The translations under genes and the position numbers were made by a program. From an uncultured Lachnospira sp. (GTDB lineage Bacteria > Bacillota > Clostridia > Lachnospirales > Lachnospiraceae): 64,000 nucleotides of DNA. The number at the start of each line of letters is the position of its first letter. The first letter of the stretch is position 1. The DNA is taken from positions 35,231-99,230 of the forward strand of contig CAKRIN010000009.1 in the NCBI GenBank assembly GCA_934343805.1. The letters are read 5' to 3'. The notes below the pieces were generated by a model. The model did not search any database, was not told where the DNA came from, and saw only the letters and a list, made by a program, of their open reading frames with translations. Shown here in pieces: positions 7,268 to 16,544 of the stretch.

Positions 7268-10200
7268 CTACTTGGTAGCCGCATAGAATGCTTCTATCTG
7301 AGCCTGTTCGCTGCTAAGTCCTTTTTCTTCCATCTGTACTATCATGTTAAGCATCTTCTTATAATCATGTGGCATGATTTTCTTGAACTTAGGAAGATAT
7401 TCTCCGAAGTTATCAAGTATTTCCTTGCCCTTCTTAGAATTAGTATAAGCAACATGTTCTGTTATAAGCTGCTTTAACTCAAGGACATCATATTTGTTAG
7501 AAACTGCTTCCATTGAAACGAGCTGCTTATTAACTCTCTTGTAAAGACTTGTGTCTTCATCAAGAACATAAGCAATACCACCGCTCATACCAGCAGCAAA
7601 GTTCTTGCCAGTCTTGCCTAATACTACTACTGTACCACCTGTCATATATTCACAGCCGTGATCACCAGTTCCCTCAACAACTGCTGTTGCACCTGAATTT
7701 CTTACACAGAATCTTTCTCCGGCAACACCATTGATGAACGCCTTACCACTTGTAGCACCATATAATGCAACATTACCGATGATTATATTCTCATCTTCCT
7801 TATAAGTACTTCCTGTTGGTGGATATACAATAAGCTTTCCACCTGAAAGGCCCTTACCAAAGTAATCGTTACTATCACCGACAAGCTCAAGTGTAAGTCC
7901 CTTAGGAATAAATGCGCCAAAGCTCTGTCCGCCTGCGCCATTACATTTTACTGTATATGTATCATCATCAAGCTTATCATCAAATCTTCTTGTAATCTCA
8001 GCACCAAGAAGCGTTCCTAATGTACGGTCTGTATTGGCAACATCGATTTCAAGACTTCTCTTGCTTCCTGTCTCCATGGCAGACTCGAACTTTTTAAGTA
8101 ATATCTTTTCATCAACTGTCTTTTCCAGCTCAAAATCAAATACATTCTTCTTATCATAATGTATCTTTGTCTGCTTAACGTATGGATTATCAAGAATCTG
8201 TGATAAATCAATCTCTGCTGAACGTCCACTCTTGGCAACATTCTTCTGCTCAAGCAGATCTGTTCTTCCTACAAGCTCATCAAGTGTCTTGATACCTAAG
8301 TCAGCCATTATTTCACGAAGCTCCTGTGCAATGAATCTCATGAAATTAACAACATATTCAGGCTTACCTGTGAATCTCTTACGAAGCTCAGGATTCTGTG
8401 TTGCAACACCAACAGGGCATGTATCAAGATTACATACTCTCATCATTACGCAGCCCATAGTTACAAGTGGAGCTGTTGCAAATCCGAATTCCTCTGCACC
8501 AAGCATTGCTGCAATAGCAACATCCCTGCCGCTCATTAACTTACCATCTGTTTCAATAATAACCTTGTTACGAAGTCCGTTCATTGTAAGTGTCTGATGT
8601 GCTTCTGCAAGACCTAACTCCCAAGGAAGTCCGGCATTATGTATAGAGCTTCTTGGAGCTGCACCAGTACCTCCGTCATAACCAGAGATAAGGATTACCT
8701 GTGCACCTGCCTTGGCAACACCAGATGCAACCGTACCAACACCAGCTTCTGAAACAAGCTTAACTGATATTCTTGCATTCTTATTGGCATTCTTAAGGTC
8801 ATATATAAGCTGTGCCAGATCCTCGATTGAATATATATCATGATGTGGTGGTGGTGAAATAAGAGCAACACCCGGAGTTGAAAGACGAGTCTTTGCAATC
8901 CAAGGATATACTTTCTTTCCTGGAAGATGTCCACCCTCACCCGGCTTAGCGCCCTGTGCCATCTTAATCTGAATCTCCTTGGCACTTACAAGGTATCTTG
9001 AAGTAACACCGAATCTACCAGATGCAACCTGCTTGATTGCTGAACATCTGTTAAGACCATCAGGACCAACCTTTAATCTGTCGATATCCTCTCCACCTTC
9101 ACCTGAATTAGACTTACCGTGAAGCATATTCATGGCAATAGCCATAGTCTCATGCGCTTCTCTTGAAATAGAACCATATGACATGGCACCAGTCTTGAAT
9201 CTTCTTACGATAGAATCAACGCTTTCAACCTCATCAATGCTGATTCCCTTCTTAGGGAACTTAATATTCATAAGACCTCTTAAGTTCTTTACGCCCTCTT
9301 CTTTATTAACAAGAGCTGTATATTCCTTAAATGTCTTGTAATCTCCTGTTCTTGTAGCAAGCTGTAACAAATGTATTGTCTGTGGGTTATACAGATGTTC
9401 TTCCTTGCCGCTTCTCATCTTGTGAGCGCCTGAGCTGTCAAGAGTAGTATCTGTAGAAAGTCCAAGCGGATCAAATGCCTTAGAATGAAGTGTTTCAACA
9501 TCTTCCTGAATATCCTTTAATGACACACCTTCAATTCTTGAAACTGTACCCTTAAAGTATTTATCTATAACATCTGAGTTGATACCAATTGCCTCAAATA
9601 TCTTAGCGCCCTGATATGACTGGATTGTTGAAATACCCATCTTGGCAGCAATCTTAACAATACCTGTGATAATTGCCTTATTGTAATCATCAACTGCTGC
9701 ATAATAATCCTTGTCGAGCATATTAAGGTCGATAAGCTCCTGAATACTCTCCTGTGCAAGATATGGATTAATTGCAGAAGCACCATATCCAAGAAGAGTT
9801 GCAAAATGATGGACATCTCTTGGCTCACCACTCTCCAAGATTACAGCCATGCTCGTTCTCTTCTTAGTCTGTACAAGGTACTGCTGTAATGCAGCAACTG
9901 CAAGTAATGAAGGAATAGCAACGTGATTCTCATCGACACCTCTGTCTGAAAGAATGATGATATTGGCACCTTCTCTGTGTGCTCTGTCAACCTCTACAAA
10001 CAAATGATCAATAGCCTTTTCAAGTGAAGTATTCTTATAATAAATAATAGGAATTGTCTCTACCTTAAATCCTTCAACATTCATATTCTTGATTTTAAGA
10101 AGGTCTGTATTAGTAAGGATTGGATCATTAATTCTTAACTGTTTACAGTTCTCAGCCTTTTCTTCAAGAATATTTCCCTCTGTTCCAAGATAAACAGTTG

Positions 10201-11851
10201 TTGATGTAACAACCTTCTCTCTTATAGAATCAATTGGAGGGTTAGTAACCTGTGCAAACAACTGTTTGAAATAATTAAACAGTGGCTGATGCTTATTAGA
10301 AAGTACTGCAAGCGGAGTATCAATACCCATAGCACCTGTCTGCTCTGTGCCATTAAGAGCCATTGGGAGTATTGAAGTCTTGAAGTCCTCATATGTATAA
10401 CCAAATGCTTTCTGAAGTCTTGCTCTTTCTTCTTTAGTGTGTACTGGTACCTTCTTGTTAGGAATCTTCAAATCCTTAAGCTGGATAAGATTGCTGTCAA
10501 GCCATTCACCATAAGGATTCTTAGTTGCATATTCTTCCTTAAGCTTATCATCCTCAATAAGTTCACCCTTAACAGTATCAATAAGAAGCATCTTACCTGG
10601 TCTTAATCTGTCCTTTAACTTAATACGGCTCTCATCTATTGGAAGTGCGCCGACCTCTGAAGAAAGAATAAGATAACCATCATTAGTGATATAATATCTT
10701 GATGGACGCAGACCATTACGGTCAAGTACTGCTCCAAAGTAGTCTCCATCTGTAAATGCGATAGATGCCGGACCATCCCAAGGCTCCATCATTGTTGCAT
10801 AATACTGGTAGAAGTCCTTCTTCTCCTGTGCCATTGCACCATTGTTAATCCAAGGCTCAGGAATTGTAATCATAACAGCAAGTGGAAGCGGCATGCCATT
10901 CATAACAAAGAACTCAAGTGTGTTGTCTAACATTGCTGAATCTGAACCGTTAGTATTAACAACCGGAGTAATCTTTGACATTTCATCTTCAAGATATGGA
11001 GAAGTCATTGTTTCTTCTCTAGCCAGCATTCTGTCGGCGTTACCCTTGATAGTATTAATCTCACCATTATGTACCATGAATCTGTTAGGATGAGCTCTCT
11101 CCCAGCTTGGGTTAGTGTTAGTTGAGAATCTTGAATGAACAAGTGCAATAGCTGACTCATAATCCTGATTCTCAAGATCGCCAAAGAACTGACGAAGCTG
11201 TCCTACAAGGAACATACCTTTGTATACAATCGTTCTGCTTGATAATGAACATACGTAAGTTGTATCCTCTGCTGTCTGCTCAAATACTCGTCTTGCAACA
11301 TAAAGTCTTCTGTCGAACTCTATTCCTTTAGCTGCATTGGCAGGTCTTTTTACAAATCCCTGCATAATATATGGCATACAGTCAACTGCCTTTTTACCAA
11401 GGACATTAGGAAATGTTGGAACATCTCTCCAACCTAAGAACTCAAGTCCTTCCTTCTCAACAATGATTTCGAACATCTTCTTGGCTCTGTTTCTTGCCAG
11501 TTCATCCTGTGGGAAGAAAAACATTCCAACGCCATAATCGCGCTCATCTCCAAGCTCAATTCCTAATGGCTTTACGGCTTTCTTAAAGAATTTGTGTGAT
11601 ATCTGAAGAAGGATACCAACACCATCACCAGTCTTTCCTTCTGCATCTTTACCAGCTCTATGCTCAAGATTTTCTACAATGCTTAAAGCATCAGATACTG
11701 TCTGATGTGTCTTAATTCCGTTAATACTTACAATAGCTCCGATACCACAGGCATCATGCTCAAGTTCAGATCTGTAAAGACCAGGCTGTTTGATTTCATT
11801 TTCCATAAGTCTAATCATCCTTTCGTATATTCTAAAGCTTTGCTTGGGCAT
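7268..11851 (-). CDS. gltB: Glutamate synthase large subunit
   Basis: 1527 aa, typical for bacterial GltB. The short propeptide ends before Cys35 in EHDACGIG, the N-terminal nucleophile of the class II glutaminase domain. The central and FMN-binding domains follow, with the 3Fe-4S cysteines in CVMMRVCNLDTCPVG, and the C-terminal beta-helix (GXXGXXXG-like repeats) is complete. The enzyme makes two glutamates from glutamine and 2-oxoglutarate. The start at 11851 has AAAGGAG with a 6-nt spacer; later in-frame ATGs are less well placed. It is transcribed with gltD from a probable promoter near 12042-12070. Confidence 0.97.
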   Translation of the reverse strand: MPKQSFRIYERMIRLMENEIKQPGLYRSELEHDACGIGAIVSINGIKTHQTVSDALSIVENLEHRAGKDAEGKTGDGVGILLQISHKFFKKAVKPLGIELGDERDYGVGMFFFPQDELARNRAKKMFEIIVEKEGLEFLGWRDVPTFPNVLGKKAVDCMPYIMQGFVKRPANAAKGIEFDRRLYVARRVFEQTAEDTTYVCSLSSRTIVYKGMFLVGQLRQFFGDLENQDYESAIALVHSRFSTNTNPSWERAHPNRFMVHNGEINTIKGNADRMLAREETMTSPYLEDEMSKITPVVNTNGSDSAMLDNTLEFFVMNGMPLPLAVMITIPEPWINNGAMAQEKKDFYQYYATMMEPWDGPASIAFTDGDYFGAVLDRNGLRPSRYYITNDGYLILSSEVGALPIDESRIKLKDRLRPGKMLLIDTVKGELIEDDKLKEEYATKNPYGEWLDSNLIQLKDLKIPNKKVPVHTKEERARLQKAFGYTYEDFKTSILPMALNGTEQTGAMGIDTPLAVLSNKHQPLFNYFKQLFAQVTNPPIDSIREKVVTSTTVYLGTEGNILEEKAENCKQLRINDPILTNTDLLKIKNMNVEGFKVETIPIIYYKNTSLEKAIDHLFVEVDRAHREGANIIILSDRGVDENHVAIPSLLAVAALQQYLVQTKKRTSMAVILESGEPRDVHHFATLLGYGASAINPYLAQESIQELIDLNMLDKDYYAAVDDYNKAIITGIVKIAAKMGISTIQSYQGAKIFEAIGINSDVIDKYFKGTVSRIEGVSLKDIQEDVETLHSKAFDPLGLSTDTTLDSSGAHKMRSGKEEHLYNPQTIHLLQLATRTGDYKTFKEYTALVNKEEGVKNLRGLMNIKFPKKGISIDEVESVDSIVRRFKTGAMSYGSISREAHETMAIAMNMLHGKSNSGEGGEDIDRLKVGPDGLNRCSAIKQVASGRFGVTSRYLVSAKEIQIKMAQGAKPGEGGHLPGKKVYPWIAKTRLSTPGVALISPPPHHDIYSIEDLAQLIYDLKNANKNARISVKLVSEAGVGTVASGVAKAGAQVILISGYDGGTGAAPRSSIHNAGLPWELGLAEAHQTLTMNGLRNKVIIETDGKLMSGRDVAIAAMLGAEEFGFATAPLVTMGCVMMRVCNLDTCPVGVATQNPELRKRFTGKPEYVVNFMRFIAQELREIMADLGIKTLDELVGRTDLLEQKNVAKSGRSAEIDLSQILDNPYVKQTKIHYDKKNVFDFELEKTVDEKILLKKFESAMETGSKRSLEIDVANTDRTLGTLLGAEITRRFDDKLDDDTYTVKCNGAGGQSFGAFIPKGLTLELVGDSNDYFGKGLSGGKLIVYPPTGSTYKEDENIIIGNVALYGATSGKAFINGVAGERFCVRNSGATAVVEGTGDHGCEYMTGGTVVVLGKTGKNFAAGMSGGIAYVLDEDTSLYKRVNKQLVSMEAVSNKYDVLELKQLITEHVAYTNSKKGKEILDNFGEYLPKFKKIMPHDYKKMLNMIVQMEEKGLSSEQAQIEAFYAATK

Positions 11852-12041
11852 AATATACTCCTTTTAGGCCATCTTGTAAATCTTTTTTTGTTGCTATTGT
11901 CTGACTATTTGAATGTTTCGTATTCAGCGCTTTATTGTCAGTCTATTTATGATTTTGTGTATGTATTGTGTTATTATTGCAGTCTTTTTTGTTTAAATAT
12001 TATGTTTATGCATTTCTTTTCATTTCAAAAAATGCTCCTGT

Positions 12042-12070
12042 ATTATACAATTGTGTCTGAATTGTGTCTG
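12042..12070 (-). promoter_or_regulatory. Candidate gltB promoter with tandem 11-bp repeat
   Basis: Minus strand CAGACA (12065-12070) - 17 nt - TATAAT (12042-12047). An exact tandem repeat AATTGTGTCTG occupies 12049-12059 and 12060-12070, covering the spacer and the weak -35 box, a usual place for an activator. The leader would be about 185 nt; nothing else was recognised in it. Confidence 0.45.
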
Positions 12071-12104
12071 TTTTTGATGTAAAATTATAAAAGAAATAAA
12101 AAAA

Positions 12105-12152
12105 TAAAGTGATAAAACCTTATATAATAAATCATAAGGTTTTATCACTTTA
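12105..12152. terminator. Strong 19-bp intrinsic terminator
   Basis: TAAAGTGATAAAACCTTAT (12105-12123) pairs perfectly with 12134-12152 around a 10-nt loop, with A/T runs on both sides. It follows the lipid kinase gene. Confidence 0.85.
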
Positions 12153-12171
12153 TAATATTAATCGCATTTAT

Positions 12172-13083
12172 CTAATTATTATCCAGTGTTCCTCCTATAA
12201 TAAAATCAACAGCCTTTTCTCTGACAGAAAATTCTATATTCGTATGTTCTCCACCAAACTCTCCATCTAGTGTCCATGAGACAGGCTGTGGAGATTCAAA
12301 TCTCACAGCTTTGGTTTTCCATGTACATACCCAGTCACATTTACTAAGATCTTTAGTTATAAAAGCATTAACCAGTGACTGTACAGCAATAGGATTATTA
12401 AGTTCCCTGATAAGAGTTACCTCAAACAGACCATCCTGCAAATCAACATCATTACCAGTAAGATTCTTTATTCCTCCTACCGAATCAGTATTACTGATCA
12501 TTCCATACACAAAGTTTCCTTCAATATTAATCTCATCCGAAAACACACGCATATACTGTGGCTTAATCGTAGACAGGCTCTTAACAGCCTCTATTACATA
12601 CGCCTGATGTCCAAGCACATTCTTAAGATTCTGAGGTGTTCCATAAGAAACTCTTGTAAATGCTCCAAATGCTGCAACATAATTAAATGAACGTTCTCCA
12701 TTAACCATGCCGACATCGCATGGATAAAGTCTGCCCTTAGCTATATTAACAGCAGCTTTTACCATATTCCGTGGAATTCCAAGGCTGGCAGCAAAATCAT
12801 TAGTAGTTCCGCTTGGTATATATCCTATCGGCGGCTTGTCGCCTTTATACTTAAGTATTGCTGCAACTGTCTCATTAAGAGTACCATCTCCACCACTGCA
12901 TGTTATAACATCATACCTGCCTTCGCTATCCAAAATGTGCTGATAGCCATCAAGCGGTGCCTTGGTAGGATATACTGTAATCTCATATCCAACCTTGGAA
13001 AATACCTGTATTATCTTCATCAGCTGATTCTTAATCTGAGCCTTACCAGAATTAGGATTAAAAACAAATAGCATCTTTTTCAT
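12172..13083 (-). CDS. Diacylglycerol kinase family lipid kinase (YegS/DgkB/BmrU type)
   Basis: 303 aa from ATG 13083, which has AGG five nucleotides upstream and lies two bases after the stop of the preceding gene. Motifs of the DAGK catalytic domain are visible: FNPNSGKA near the start, the nucleotide-binding CSGGDGTLNE, and GYIPSGTTNDFA. The family phosphorylates diacylglycerol or related lipids at the membrane. Its close spacing with the beta-CASP gene implies co-transcription. The exact lipid substrate is not known. Confidence 0.9.
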   Translation of the reverse strand: MKKMLFVFNPNSGKAQIKNQLMKIIQVFSKVGYEITVYPTKAPLDGYQHILDSEGRYDVITCSGGDGTLNETVAAILKYKGDKPPIGYIPSGTTNDFAASLGIPRNMVKAAVNIAKGRLYPCDVGMVNGERSFNYVAAFGAFTRVSYGTPQNLKNVLGHQAYVIEAVKSLSTIKPQYMRVFSDEINIEGNFVYGMISNTDSVGGIKNLTGNDVDLQDGLFEVTLIRELNNPIAVQSLVNAFITKDLSKCDWVCTWKTKAVRFESPQPVSWTLDGEFGGEHTNIEFSVREKAVDFIIGGTLDNN

Positions 13084-13085
13084 AA

Positions 13086-14699
13086 TTACCTGTCCCATTT
13101 ATCACATAAAGCATTAATCTGGTCTGTAAACTTAGCCAGATCTTTGTTAGTACCGCCATCATTATGCATAATGACTGTCATTAAACGTTTTCCGGCAGCA
13201 ACAAGTCTGTCAAATACAGTCTTATTACGCTGCGTTGTTGTAGTTCTTCTTGATTTCTTATCCTTAATACCTTCAGAAATAACCCTGTCTGCAACTAAGT
13301 CATAACTTCCGCCGGTATATGGTGCCATTGCGTCATAACCATATTCTTCCTTAAGGCACTCTGTAAACTCATCGCATACGCTGTCCTCACCATGTACTAC
13401 AAAAACTTTCTTAGGTTTCTTTTCAAATGCATTAATCCAGCAAAGAAGTCCATCCTTATCCGCATGACCGCTTGAGCCCTTAAGCTGCACTATCTCTGCC
13501 TTTATCTGTATCGGTTCACCAAAAAGTTTAATCTCTTGTGCACCATCAACTATTATACGACCCGTTGTTCCAACAGCCTGATATCCAACAAATACAATTG
13601 TGCTTTCCGGTCTCCATAAATTGTGCTTGAGGTGATGTCTTATTCTTCCTGCTTCACACATACCTGATGAAGAAATAATAACCTTAGGATTAGGATCAAA
13701 GTTAATCTGCTTAGACTCATCACCAGTAGTTGCATACTTAAGTCCCGGAAATGTAAGCGGATTAATGCCCTTTCTTACAAGTTCAACTGCCTCATCATCA
13801 AAGCAGCTGTCAACATTCTTAATAAATATATTAGTTGCTTCAATTGCAAGCGGACTATCCATATATACATCAAAATCCCTGCCAACAAGATTATCTTCCT
13901 TAATCTTTCTTATAATATAAAGAAGCTCCTGCGTTCTTCCAACGGCAAATGAGGGAATAACTACATTACCTCCTCTTGCAAATGTTCTTTTGAATATGTC
14001 AGTCAGATCTTCAACATAATTAGGTGTTCCATCATGTCTTCTGTTGCCATAAGTTGACTCCATAACTACATAATCTGCCTCTGTAACATGCTTTGGTGAT
14101 TTAATTATAGGTTTATTAATATTACCTATATCACCAGAAAAGACTATCTTCTCAGTTATATCTCCATTATCAGTCTTCTCAGTAGCCCACACTTCAATAC
14201 TTGCTGAGCCAAGCAGATGTCCTACATCCGTAAATCTTATCTTAATTCCTTCAGCAATATCATATACCTTATCATACTCGCAGCCAACGAATTGCTTACA
14301 TACATTAACTGCCGCATCCATATCATACAATGGAACAAATTCCTTAAGCTTTCCACCTGATCTGGCAGCCTTTCGGTTTCTCCATTCAGCTTCAAACATC
14401 TGGATATGTGCGCTGTCTCTTAACATTATCTCACATAACTGTGCTGTGGCTGATGTTGAATACACCTGTCCCCTGAACCCATTAACATACATAAGAGGAA
14501 TAAGACCTGAATGGTCAATATGTGCATGTGTCAGCAATATACAGTCCACATCTGATGCTGCAACTGGCAGTTCCTGATTCTCATACACATCATTGCCCTG
14601 TTCCATACCGCAGTCTACAAGAATGTTAAGACCTGCCGCCTGTAAGAAATGACAACTTCCTGTTACCTCATGATCCGCGCCTAAAAATGTTAGTTTCAT
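13086..14699 (-). CDS. Beta-CASP metallo-beta-lactamase-fold RNase (YsH1/CPSF-like)
   Basis: 537 aa from ATG 14699, with GAGG six nucleotides upstream. The metal-binding HAHIDH motif, the downstream DVGHLLGSA and FSGDIGN motifs and the beta-CASP segments ending in SSSGMCEAGR and SGHAD mark a KH-less CPSF-like exo/endonuclease or related hydrolase. Members of this group process RNA in the cytoplasm. About 100 C-terminal residues are rich in basic amino acids and end in a helical segment. The specific substrate cannot be told. Confidence 0.88.
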   Translation of the reverse strand: MKLTFLGADHEVTGSCHFLQAAGLNILVDCGMEQGNDVYENQELPVAASDVDCILLTHAHIDHSGLIPLMYVNGFRGQVYSTSATAQLCEIMLRDSAHIQMFEAEWRNRKAARSGGKLKEFVPLYDMDAAVNVCKQFVGCEYDKVYDIAEGIKIRFTDVGHLLGSASIEVWATEKTDNGDITEKIVFSGDIGNINKPIIKSPKHVTEADYVVMESTYGNRRHDGTPNYVEDLTDIFKRTFARGGNVVIPSFAVGRTQELLYIIRKIKEDNLVGRDFDVYMDSPLAIEATNIFIKNVDSCFDDEAVELVRKGINPLTFPGLKYATTGDESKQINFDPNPKVIISSSGMCEAGRIRHHLKHNLWRPESTIVFVGYQAVGTTGRIIVDGAQEIKLFGEPIQIKAEIVQLKGSSGHADKDGLLCWINAFEKKPKKVFVVHGEDSVCDEFTECLKEEYGYDAMAPYTGGSYDLVADRVISEGIKDKKSRRTTTTQRNKTVFDRLVAAGKRLMTVIMHNDGGTNKDLAKFTDQINALCDKWDR

Positions 14700-14829
14700 A
14701 ATATGCCTCATTTCCGCGTCAACGCTATTTTTTCACGATATTTCTGATGTAATTGTAACATTTTCACATGTGAAATTGAATATGTCTTTGATAAAATTTT
14801 AATTAATTTTAAATGCCATTTTAAAATAC

Positions 14830-15058
14830 GATTTCATCCTCTTACAGCTGACAGTGTGCAGCCATCCTCTCATAATAGCTGCACCTAGCTGGAGTAAAAG
14901 CCACTATCTGTATAGTTTATTACATGTGAGAAAATCAACGCGCTTCGCTTGAACGCGATTTTCTCACATGATCTTTTACAGACAGCGGCTTTAACTCCAG
15001 CACGGTTCGCTATAAATCACGGATGACTGCACACTGTCAGCTGTAAGAGGACGAAATC
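14830..15058. repeat. 229-bp nested imperfect palindrome
   Basis: The ends GATTTCATCCTCTTACAGCT and AGCTGTAAGAGGACGAAATC pair; the pairing continues through CTGACAGTGTGCAG / CTGCACACTGTCAG, GGAGTAAAAGCC / GGCTTTAACTCC (14891-14902, 14987-14998) and an inner stem at 14923-14970 (CATGTGAGAAAATC... / GATTTTCTCACATG) capped by CGCGCTTCGCTTGAACGCG. It fills the space between two minus-strand genes and contains no reading frame. It could be a MITE-like element or a large RNA hairpin. Confidence 0.8.
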
Positions 15059-15088
15059 TCACTTTAATCTCCATCCCAAATAAACAAA

Positions 15089-16519
15089 TTAATTTTCTGT
15101 ATATTCAATATCTGTAAATGTAACATCTGCATTTCTTGCAACAAAAAATCCTGCGTATACATGCTTTGGATCTATGGCTGTCAGTTTAAAATCAAATCCA
15201 CCTGTCAGGAACTCTCCATCGCCTAATTTTACAGCATATCCATCCGGATTAGACTTTATACAGACTTCAACTGTATCTCCAGGCTTAAGTTCTTTTCCTG
15301 TCACTGTTCCCTGCATAAGCTCACTGTTCTTTCTTGCAAAACAGCTCCATGCCTGCTCTTTATAAGTAAGGTTAAGCGGTGCTGCAGCCACATAATCCCC
15401 AAGTACATCAGGCATTTTCTTATCAATATACATGTCGTCTCTTACCATAAGTCCGAATGACACCTGATTATTATAGAAATAGTCATTAATTGTCATCTTC
15501 GCCTTAATGGTAAAATTCACATTTACAGGAATTTTCTTATAGTACATTGCTATTCCGTCTGTAACAGCAGCTATCTTACCGTCATCATTCTTAACTGCAA
15601 TGTGCAATCCTTGCGGAACCTCCTCAAGCACATAATTATCACACTCTGATGGCAATGAAGTAACATCACCGAATACTGTGCCTTTGAATCCATATGCATC
15701 TTTAAAGTTCTTGCTGTCAGCAAGCTCATCACTGAATACAACCGGCTTGTATGAAGCATTTTTCTCAAGATATCTGTTCTTATCCGGAAGTGGTTCATCT
15801 GCCCTTATATTAACTATATTCTCTGAAAGTCCTGATATTCCAGCCTTTTCAAGCTCCTGCATAACAAGAAAAGCATTAACCCTGCCGCCCCATATATTAG
15901 TGTGTGTATTGTCAACACTTACTTCTTTATTAGATGGCCATGCGTGAAGATAAATTGTCTCTTCTGGTCCTAATTCATCATATAAAGCCTTTGTCTTTTC
16001 AGTCATATCAACACAGACAAGTCCAAGTTCCTTAGCAAGGTCACGCACTGCCTGTGGATAGTCGCCACCCTTAAACTGTGCTGCATCATCAGTTATATGA
16101 AGTTCCTGTCTTGTCCATTCTCCTGTTGCTGTCCTTCTGACAATAGGTGTACACAGTATCGGTGTACATGAAACATCAAGTGCCGGCTTAATATAATTAT
16201 CATATAATGATGCTGCAAATGTGCCTTCTGTATCCTTCCCGCCTATCGGGCTTGTATATCTTCCTGCCTCTGTTTTCTCATCATTATGTCCGAATCCGAT
16301 TATAAGAAAATCTCCTGCTTTCATGCCAGCAAGAAGTTCCTTATAATTCTCTTCCTTAGTAAAGCTTAAACTGCTTCTTCCTGAAAGTGCAAGATTATTA
16401 ACCTGCACCTTACTGTTAAGATAACAGTTAAGCTTTGTTCCATATCCATATCTTGGATAATAGTATTTGTCGTTAAAAGAACTTAATGTTGAATCGCCAA
16501 CAACCCATAATGTACTCAT
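15089..16519 (-). CDS. SGNH/GDSL hydrolase, rhamnogalacturonan acetylesterase-like (CE12)
   Basis: 476 aa without a signal peptide, so probably cytoplasmic. Block I GDST puts the nucleophile at Ser10, block III is GHND near residue 79, and DNTH supplies Asp203 and His206. The first 230 residues resemble the RhgT/CE12 family that removes acetyl groups from pectin fragments; the C-terminal 240 residues look like a beta-sandwich accessory domain that I cannot name. A cytoplasmic enzyme would act on imported oligosaccharides. The neighbouring palindromic element separates it from the downstream gene. Confidence 0.85.
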   Translation of the reverse strand: MSTLWVVGDSTLSSFNDKYYYPRYGYGTKLNCYLNSKVQVNNLALSGRSSLSFTKEENYKELLAGMKAGDFLIIGFGHNDEKTEAGRYTSPIGGKDTEGTFAASLYDNYIKPALDVSCTPILCTPIVRRTATGEWTRQELHITDDAAQFKGGDYPQAVRDLAKELGLVCVDMTEKTKALYDELGPEETIYLHAWPSNKEVSVDNTHTNIWGGRVNAFLVMQELEKAGISGLSENIVNIRADEPLPDKNRYLEKNASYKPVVFSDELADSKNFKDAYGFKGTVFGDVTSLPSECDNYVLEEVPQGLHIAVKNDDGKIAAVTDGIAMYYKKIPVNVNFTIKAKMTINDYFYNNQVSFGLMVRDDMYIDKKMPDVLGDYVAAAPLNLTYKEQAWSCFARKNSELMQGTVTGKELKPGDTVEVCIKSNPDGYAVKLGDGEFLTGGFDFKLTAIDPKHVYAGFFVARNADVTFTDIEYTEN

Positions 16520-16544
16520 CGTATATCACCTCATTTTCAGCTGA

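Noticed and set aside
11852-12104. A riboswitch in the gltB leader
   Set aside because: The leader is AT-rich without a terminator or conserved structured motif; only the promoter with tandem 11-bp repeats could be supported.
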